Part shown: piece after piece, positions 59,259 to 64,000 of the stretch
Layout of the letters: every line of letters begins with the position of its first letter
Position numbering within the stretch: the first letter of the stretch is position 1
Translations under genes and position numbers: made by a program
Notes under the pieces: model-generated
The model's input: only the letters and a program-made list of their open reading frames with translations
Told to the model about the DNA's origin: nothing
The model's database searches: none
Source: Streptomyces sp. NBC_01016
Lineage (GTDB): Bacteria > Actinomycetota > Actinomycetes > Streptomycetales > Streptomycetaceae
NCBI RefSeq assembly: GCF_026341035.1
Contig: NZ_JAPEOQ010000002.1
Coordinates: forward strand, 3,968,001-4,032,000
Reading direction: 5' to 3'
DNA: 64,000 bases

Positions 59259-60743
59259 TCAGCCGAGCGGCATCGCCAGGTAGCGCGTCTCCAGGAACTC
59301 GTCGATGCCGACCCGGCCGCCCTCACGGCCGAGGCCCGAGGCCTTGACGCCGCCGAACGGGGCCGCGGGGTTGGAGACGACGCCCTTGTTGAGGCCGACC
59401 ATGCCGGTCTCCAGACGCTCGGAGAGCCGGAAGGCGCGCTCCAGGTTCTCCGTGAACAGGTAGGAGACCAGGCCGTACTCGGTGTCGTTGGCCGCGGCGA
59501 CGACCTCGTCCTCGTCGGTGAAGGTGAGGATCGGGGCCACGGGGCCGAAGATCTCCTGGCTCATCAGGGCGGAGTCGGGGGAGACGCCGGTGAGGACGGT
59601 CGGGGTGTAGAAGTAGCCCTCGCCCTCGGCGCGTTCGCCGCCGGTCAGGACCTTCGCGCCACGCTCGACGGCGTCGGCGACCAGCTCCTCCACCTTGCCG
59701 CGGCCGTCCTCGTCGATCAGCGGACCGACCGTGACGCCGTCGTCGGTGCCGCGGCCGACCGCGAGCGAGGCCATCCGGGCGGAGAGCTTCTCGGCGAACT
59801 CGGCGGCGACGGACTCGTGCACGTACAGGCGGTTCGCGGCCGTGCACGCCTCGCCGATGTTGCGCATCTTGGCGGCCATCGCACCCTCGACGGCCTTGTC
59901 CAGGTCGGCGTCCTCGCACACGATGAACGGCGCGTTGCCACCCAGCTCCAACGACACCCGCAGCACGTGCTCGGCGCTCTGCTCGATCAGGAGCCGGCCG
60001 ACGGCCGTGGAGCCCGTGAAGGACAGCTTGCGGATCGTGCCGCCGCGCAGCAGCGGCTCGACGACTTCACCGGGGCGCGACGTGGTGAGCACGTTCAGAA
60101 CGCCCGCGGGCACGCCCGCGTCGGTCATGATCTCGGCGAGCTTCAGCATCGTCAGCGGGGTCTGCTCGGCCGGCTTCACGATCATCGTGCAGCCCGCAGC
60201 GATCGCCGGGCCGATCTTCCGGGTGCCCATGGCGAGCGGGAAGTTCCACGGCGTGATCAGCAGCACCGGGCCGACCGGGCGCTTCATCACGACGAAGCGG
60301 TCCTTGCCGTCGGGGGAGGCCTGGTAGCCGCCCTCGATCCGGACGGCCTCCTCGGCGAACCAGCGGAAGAACTCGGCGGCGTACGCCACCTCGCCGCGCG
60401 CCTCGGCCAGCGGCTTGCCCATTTCGAGTGTCATCAGAAGGGCGAGCTCGTCCTGGCGCTGCATGAGGAGCTCGTAGCCGCGGCGCAGGATCTCGCTGCG
60501 CTCGCGCGGCGCCGTGGCCGCCCAGGACTCCTGCGCGGCCGCCGCTGCCTCGGCGGCGGCGCGCGCGTCCTCGGCGCCCGCGTCGGCGACGGTGCGCAGC
60601 TCACGGGCGAGAGAGGGGTCCTCGACGCCGAAGGTCGCGCCGGAGGCCGCCGGACGCCAGCTGCCGCCGATGAACAGTCCGTCGGGCACGGAGGCGACGA
60701 CGGTCCGCTCGCGCTCTGTCTGCTGTTCGGTCACTGCACTCAC
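59259..60743 (-). CDS. Aldehyde dehydrogenase, succinate-semialdehyde type
   Basis: 494 residues. VLLITPWNFPLAMGTRKIGPAIAAGC in parts contacts NAD(P). LSFTGSTAVGR, LELGGNAPFIV (general-base Glu), and MRNIGEACTAANRLYVHE (catalytic Cys) are the active-site motifs. EIFGPVAPILTF and GGVKASGLGREGG follow. The GEACTAANR pattern resembles GabD-type succinate-semialdehyde dehydrogenases. GTG 60743 with GGGAG 6 bases upstream is the start. It is divergent from the aminotransferase gene; together they look like a GABA-to-succinate or beta-alanine-to-malonate-semialdehyde pair. Confidence 0.88.
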   Translation of the reverse strand: MSAVTEQQTERERTVVASVPDGLFIGGSWRPAASGATFGVEDPSLARELRTVADAGAEDARAAAEAAAAAQESWAATAPRERSEILRRGYELLMQRQDELALLMTLEMGKPLAEARGEVAYAAEFFRWFAEEAVRIEGGYQASPDGKDRFVVMKRPVGPVLLITPWNFPLAMGTRKIGPAIAAGCTMIVKPAEQTPLTMLKLAEIMTDAGVPAGVLNVLTTSRPGEVVEPLLRGGTIRKLSFTGSTAVGRLLIEQSAEHVLRVSLELGGNAPFIVCEDADLDKAVEGAMAAKMRNIGEACTAANRLYVHESVAAEFAEKLSARMASLAVGRGTDDGVTVGPLIDEDGRGKVEELVADAVERGAKVLTGGERAEGEGYFYTPTVLTGVSPDSALMSQEIFGPVAPILTFTDEDEVVAAANDTEYGLVSYLFTENLERAFRLSERLETGMVGLNKGVVSNPAAPFGGVKASGLGREGGRVGIDEFLETRYLAMPLG

Positions 60744-60817
60744 TTCGACTCCCGTGGTTTTGAAACTCCCGGCCCGGCTCACTCGTGGACAGCCGCCGAA
60801 TTGCATGCTTGCATGAG

Positions 60818-60855
60818 TGTAGGTTGTTGACAATCCTACGACGCGGCCTGATGTT
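60818..60855 (+). promoter_or_regulatory. Regulon box copy 3 with embedded -35 of the aminotransferase promoter
   Basis: TGTAGGTTGTTGACA spans 60818-60832, differing from copies 1 and 2 only at the sixth base. Its TTGACA is followed 17 bases on by GATGTT (60850-60855), a weak -10. Its extended form GTAGG...CCTAC adds outer symmetry. It also covers the upstream region of the divergent dehydrogenase gene. Confidence 0.7.
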
Positions 60856-60908
60856 GATCTCCGTAGAAGATCCGTGAATCACCGCGGTCACCGAGCGAGG
60901 AGCCGTCC

Positions 60909-62177
60909 ATGAGTGCCTTGTCCCCCGTCCTCAAGCAGGCCACCCCCGTCCTGGCCGAACGCGGCGAGGGCGTCCGTCTCTACGACGAGTCGGGCCGCGC
61001 CCACCTGGACTTCACCGCCGGCATCGGCGTCACGTCCACCGGGCACTGCCACCCGAAGGTGGTGGCCGCAGCACAGGAGCAGGTCGGCAAGCTCATCCAC
61101 GGCCAGTACACGACCGTGATGCACAAGCCGCTGCAGACCCTCAGCGCGCGCCTGGGCGAGGTACTGCCGAACGGACTCGACTCGCTCTTCTTCGTCAACT
61201 CTGGTTCGGAGGCCGTCGAGGCCGCGATGCGCCTCGCCAAGCAGGCCACCGGTCGGCCCAACATCGTCGCCTTCCAGGGTGGCTTCCACGGCCGTACGCT
61301 CGCCGCCGCGTCGATGACCACGTCGGCCACCAAGTTCCGCTCCGGGTACGGGCCGCTGATGTCGGGCGTCGCGCTCGCGCCGTTCCCCAACACCTTCTAC
61401 TACGGCTGGGACGAGGAGACCGCGACCAAGTTCGCGCTGCGCGAGCTGGACCAGCTGCTCGCCACCGTCACCACGCCCGCCGACACCGCCGCGTTCATCG
61501 TGGAGCCGGTCCTCGGCGAGGGCGGCTACGTTCCCGCGAACACGGCCTTCCTGCGCGGCCTGCGCGAGCGCGCGGACCGGCACGGCATCCTGCTGATCAT
61601 CGACGAGGTGCAGACCGGCTTCGGGCGCACCGGCAAGTTCTGGGGCCACGACCACTTCGACGGCAAGCCCGACATCATCGTCACCGCCAAGGGTCTGGCC
61701 AGCGGCTTCCCGCTGTCCGCGATCGCCGCGTCCAAGGAGCTGATGGCGCGGGCATGGCCCGGCTCGCAGGGCGGCACGTACGGCGGCAACGCGGTGGCGT
61801 GCGCCGCCGCCATCGCCACGCTCGACGTGATCCAGGAGGAGAAGCTCGTCGAGAACGCCGCCGAGCGCGGCCAGCAGCTCTTCGCCGGACTGCGCGAGGT
61901 CGCGGAGGCCTACCCGGTCGGCGGGCAGGGCGGCATCGGCGACGTCCGCGGCCTCGGCCTCATGGCGGGCACCGAGTTCGTCACCGCCGACGGCGAGCCG
62001 GACGGCGCCACCGCCGCCCGCGTGCACGCCGCCGCGTCCGAGCGCGGTCTGCTGCTGCTCACCTGCGGGACACAGGGCCAGGTCGTCCGGATGATCCCGC
62101 CGCTGGTCGTGAACGGCGAGGAGATCGACGAGGGCCTGGGGCTGTGGCGCGAGTCGGTCGCGGCGGTCCTCGGCTGA
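60909..62177 (+). CDS. Class-III PLP-dependent aminotransferase (4-aminobutyrate-type)
   Basis: 422 residues. Motifs are VNSGSEAVEAAMRLAKQATGR (phosphate-binding), FQGGFHGRTLAAASMT, LLIIDEVQTGFGRTGKFWG (Asp of the pyridine contact) and IIVTAKGLASGFPLSAI (Schiff-base Lys). It resembles 4-aminobutyrate and omega-amino-acid transaminases. With the divergent succinate-semialdehyde-type dehydrogenase it would convert an omega-amino acid to a dicarboxylate. The ATG at 60909 has GCGAGGAG upstream. Confidence 0.9.
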   Translation: MSALSPVLKQATPVLAERGEGVRLYDESGRAHLDFTAGIGVTSTGHCHPKVVAAAQEQVGKLIHGQYTTVMHKPLQTLSARLGEVLPNGLDSLFFVNSGSEAVEAAMRLAKQATGRPNIVAFQGGFHGRTLAAASMTTSATKFRSGYGPLMSGVALAPFPNTFYYGWDEETATKFALRELDQLLATVTTPADTAAFIVEPVLGEGGYVPANTAFLRGLRERADRHGILLIIDEVQTGFGRTGKFWGHDHFDGKPDIIVTAKGLASGFPLSAIAASKELMARAWPGSQGGTYGGNAVACAAAIATLDVIQEEKLVENAAERGQQLFAGLREVAEAYPVGGQGGIGDVRGLGLMAGTEFVTADGEPDGATAARVHAAASERGLLLLTCGTQGQVVRMIPPLVVNGEEIDEGLGLWRESVAAVLG

Positions 62178-62217
62178 CACCTCCGGCAGGACCGGGGGCG
62201 GCGTCGCCCTTGAGGAC

Positions 62218-62260
62218 CACTGTCGCCCCGGCCGGCCGCCGCCGTGCCGGGGCGACAGTG
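62218..62260 (+). terminator. Terminator hairpin after the aminotransferase gene
   Basis: CACTGTCGCCCCGGC pairs perfectly with 62246-62260 around a 13-base loop; it stands 41 bases after the stop. The rest of the 306-base gap 62178-62483 holds a short duplicated CCCTGTGGGC (around 62276 and 62298) and no gene. Confidence 0.75.
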
Positions 62261-62483
62261 CGTTGCGCCGCCATCCCTGTGGGCTTCGGACCGCCGCCCC
62301 TGTGGGCAATCGGGCCGCCCCAGAGGGGCGGTCCCGGTGCGGGCAGCACCTCCCCACCGCCCACCCCGAACCCCGCACGACCCGCGATGACCAGTTCCGT
62401 CACATCGGCGCAACGATCTTGAGACCCTCAACCCACCACCCCGCCCGCCCGCGCAGCCCACCGCCCCGCCCGAAGGAGCCACC

Positions 62484-64000
62484 ATGTCCGCCCCCGTAGC
62501 CACGACCGGATCCGCCGCGCCCCGCCCGGACGCGCCCGACCCGGCGACGCTGCAGAAGCTGGAGCGCGCACTGCGGGAGGCCGTGCCGCACGGCGAGGTC
62601 GCCTTCGGGAAGCGGCGGCGCTCCGAGTACGCGCAGGACGCCTCCGTGTACCGGCAGGTGCCCGCGGCCGTCGTGCTGCCCGCCGACACCGACGAGTTGG
62701 CCGCGGCGCTCGCCGCCTGCCACGCCCTCGACGTCGCCGTCACCCTGCGCGGTGCGGGCACCTCAATCGCGGGGCAGGCCGTCGGCGACGGCGTCGTCAT
62801 CGACACGTCGCGCAGCCTGAACCGCATCGTCGAGATCGACGCCGAGGCGCACACCGCCCGCGTCGAACCCGGTGTCGTCCTCGACCGCCTCCAGGACGCC
62901 TGCAAGCCGCACGGCCTGCGCTTCGGCCCCGACCCCTCCACGCACGCCCGCTGCACCATCGGCGGCATGATCGGCAACAACGCCTGCGGCACCCACTCGG
63001 TGGCCTGGGGACGCACCGCCGACAACGTCGTCGAACTCGAGGTCCTCACCTACGACGGCGAGCGCATTCGGCTGCGCTCCCTCGACGCCGACGAACTGCA
63101 GCACGTCATAGACGAGGGCGGCCGCACCGGTGAGATCCACGCCCGCCTGCGTGATCTGCGCGACCGGCATCTGGCCATGCTGCGCACGGAGTTCGGCCGC
63201 TTCCGCCGCCAGGTCTCCGGCTACAGCCTCGAACACCTGCTGCCGGAGAGGGGCTTCGACCTCGCGGCAGCGCTGGTCGGAACCGAAGGCACCTGCGCGG
63301 TCGTCGTCTCGGCCACCGTCAAGCTCGTCGACCTCCCGGCCCGCCGCACCCTCGTGGCCCTCGGCTTCGCCGACCTCCCGGCCGCCGGCGACGCGGCCCA
63401 GCACGTGCTGCGCCACGAACCCATCGCCTGCGAGGGCCTGGGCGGCGACCAGGTCGCGGCGCTGCGCCGCAACGTCCCCGACGCCCGCCCCGAGGAGATG
63501 CTGCCCGAGGGTGCGGGCTGGCTGCTGTGCGAGTTCGGCCACGCGGACGCGACGCCCGACCCCGAGGCCGAACAGGCCCGCGCCGACGCCCTGTTGAAGG
63601 ACACCGGCGCCGTCGACGTACGCCTCGTACAGAGCCCGGCCGAACAGGCCGCCCTGTGGCGCATCCGCGAGGACAGCTCGGGCCTCGCCACCCGCGCCCC
63701 CGACGGCTCCGAGGCGTGGCCCGGCTGGGAGGACTCCGCCGTCCCCGTCGAGCACCTCGGCGACTACCTGCGCGACCTGGCCGGGCTCCTGGAATCGCAC
63801 GGCCTCCAGGGCACCCCGTACGGCCACTTCGGCGAGGGCTGCGTGCACATCCGCATCGACTTCGACCACGCGACGGCCGAAGGCGTGCGCACCTTCCGTA
63901 CGTTCATGAAGGACGCCGCCGAACTCGTCGCCCGGCACGGCGGCACGCTCTCCGGCGAGCACGGAGACGGGCAGGCCCGCGCCGAATTCCTCCCGCTCGT
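62484..64000 (+). CDS. FAD-linked oxidase (GlcD/DLD-type), 3' end outside window
   Basis: At least 505 residues with no stop before the window ends. SEYAQDASVYRQVPAAVVLP, VTLRGAGTSIAGQAVGDGVVID and CTIGGMIGNNACGTHSV bind FAD as in the vanillyl-alcohol-oxidase fold. LLPERGFDLAAALVGTEGTC and GHFGEGCVHIRIDF follow, and GGTLSGEHGDGQARAEFLP is the C-terminal flavin contact. The length already exceeds the oxidase domain, so the complete protein probably continues into a 4Fe-4S and CCG domain, giving a one-polypeptide D-2-hydroxyacid or glycolate dehydrogenase. The ATG at 62484 has GAAGGAG upstream. It may oxidise the hydroxyacid made or used by the pathway of the 43499 dehydrogenase. Confidence 0.87.
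   Translation, partial: MSAPVATTGSAAPRPDAPDPATLQKLERALREAVPHGEVAFGKRRRSEYAQDASVYRQVPAAVVLPADTDELAAALAACHALDVAVTLRGAGTSIAGQAVGDGVVIDTSRSLNRIVEIDAEAHTARVEPGVVLDRLQDACKPHGLRFGPDPSTHARCTIGGMIGNNACGTHSVAWGRTADNVVELEVLTYDGERIRLRSLDADELQHVIDEGGRTGEIHARLRDLRDRHLAMLRTEFGRFRRQVSGYSLEHLLPERGFDLAAALVGTEGTCAVVVSATVKLVDLPARRTLVALGFADLPAAGDAAQHVLRHEPIACEGLGGDQVAALRRNVPDARPEEMLPEGAGWLLCEFGHADATPDPEAEQARADALLKDTGAVDVRLVQSPAEQAALWRIREDSSGLATRAPDGSEAWPGWEDSAVPVEHLGDYLRDLAGLLESHGLQGTPYGHFGEGCVHIRIDFDHATAEGVRTFRTFMKDAAELVARHGGTLSGEHGDGQARAEFLPL

Noticed and set aside
1..64000. rRNA, tRNA, CRISPR arrays, insertion sequences or phage genes
   Set aside because: None were recognised on either strand by eye; the window is occupied by metabolic, transport and regulatory genes with uniform composition.

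Overview
The window looks like a catabolic stretch of a Streptomyces (or close relative) chromosome. Base composition is very high in G+C, GTG and TTG starts are common, genes overlap by ATGA or GTGA, and the regulator set (GntR, LacI, ROK, LysR, TetR, MerR, AsnC) is typical of soil actinomycetes. I saw no rRNA, tRNA, CRISPR array, phage gene or transposase. Both end genes are cut by the window.

Layout. 1-544: end of an ABC-transporter ATPase gene. 489-4072: FadR-type regulator, class-V aminotransferase and amino-acid permease, with two matching inverted repeats in the divergent gap. 4372-15740: alpha-mannoside locus (sugar-binding lipoprotein, two permeases, GH38 alpha-mannosidase, mannose-6-phosphate-isomerase-like protein, ROK kinase, LacI repressor, DUF89 phosphatase) behind an 18-bp palindromic operator. 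15750-20921: sulfated-sugar locus (sugar porter, ROK repressor, sulfatase and its formylglycine-generating enzyme). 20909-23213: B3/B4-domain protein, drug/metabolite transporter, XRE-cupin regulator. 23391-27033: C4-dicarboxylate and tartrate locus (DctA, LysR, tartrate-dehydrogenase-like). 27195-30758: EEP phosphatase, VanY-like peptidase and a two-component system. 30818-37871: efflux pump with TetR, aquaporin, single-domain ATP-dependent DNA ligase, GntR with MFS transporter, double-domain AsnC regulator. 37989-40331: MFS pump fused to three extracytoplasmic beta-sandwich repeats.

40598-45975 and 58669-64000 appear to be two halves of one catabolic system. The first half has a GntR regulator, two maleate-isomerase/Asp-Glu-racemase family proteins, a D-2-hydroxyacid dehydrogenase and an amidase. 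The second has a DUF3830 protein, a succinate-semialdehyde-type dehydrogenase, a class-III aminotransferase and a large FAD-linked oxidase. The two halves share the 15-bp box TGTAG(A/G)TTGTTGACA three times, and the likely repressor is encoded between the copies. The halves are separated by an alpha/beta hydrolase, a MerR/Imm5-like pair, a Tat-exported beta-propeller amidohydrolase, and a tightly coupled operon (51334-58599). That operon joins a LysR regulator, an FAD oxidoreductase, an IlvD/Edd-type Fe-S dehydratase, both subunits of aconitase X and an MFS importer.

The best candidates for undescribed biology are the aconitase X/IlvD operon and the TTGTTGACA regulon around it. Substrate assignments for both are inference. 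Family assignments come from motifs read by eye; no database search was run.
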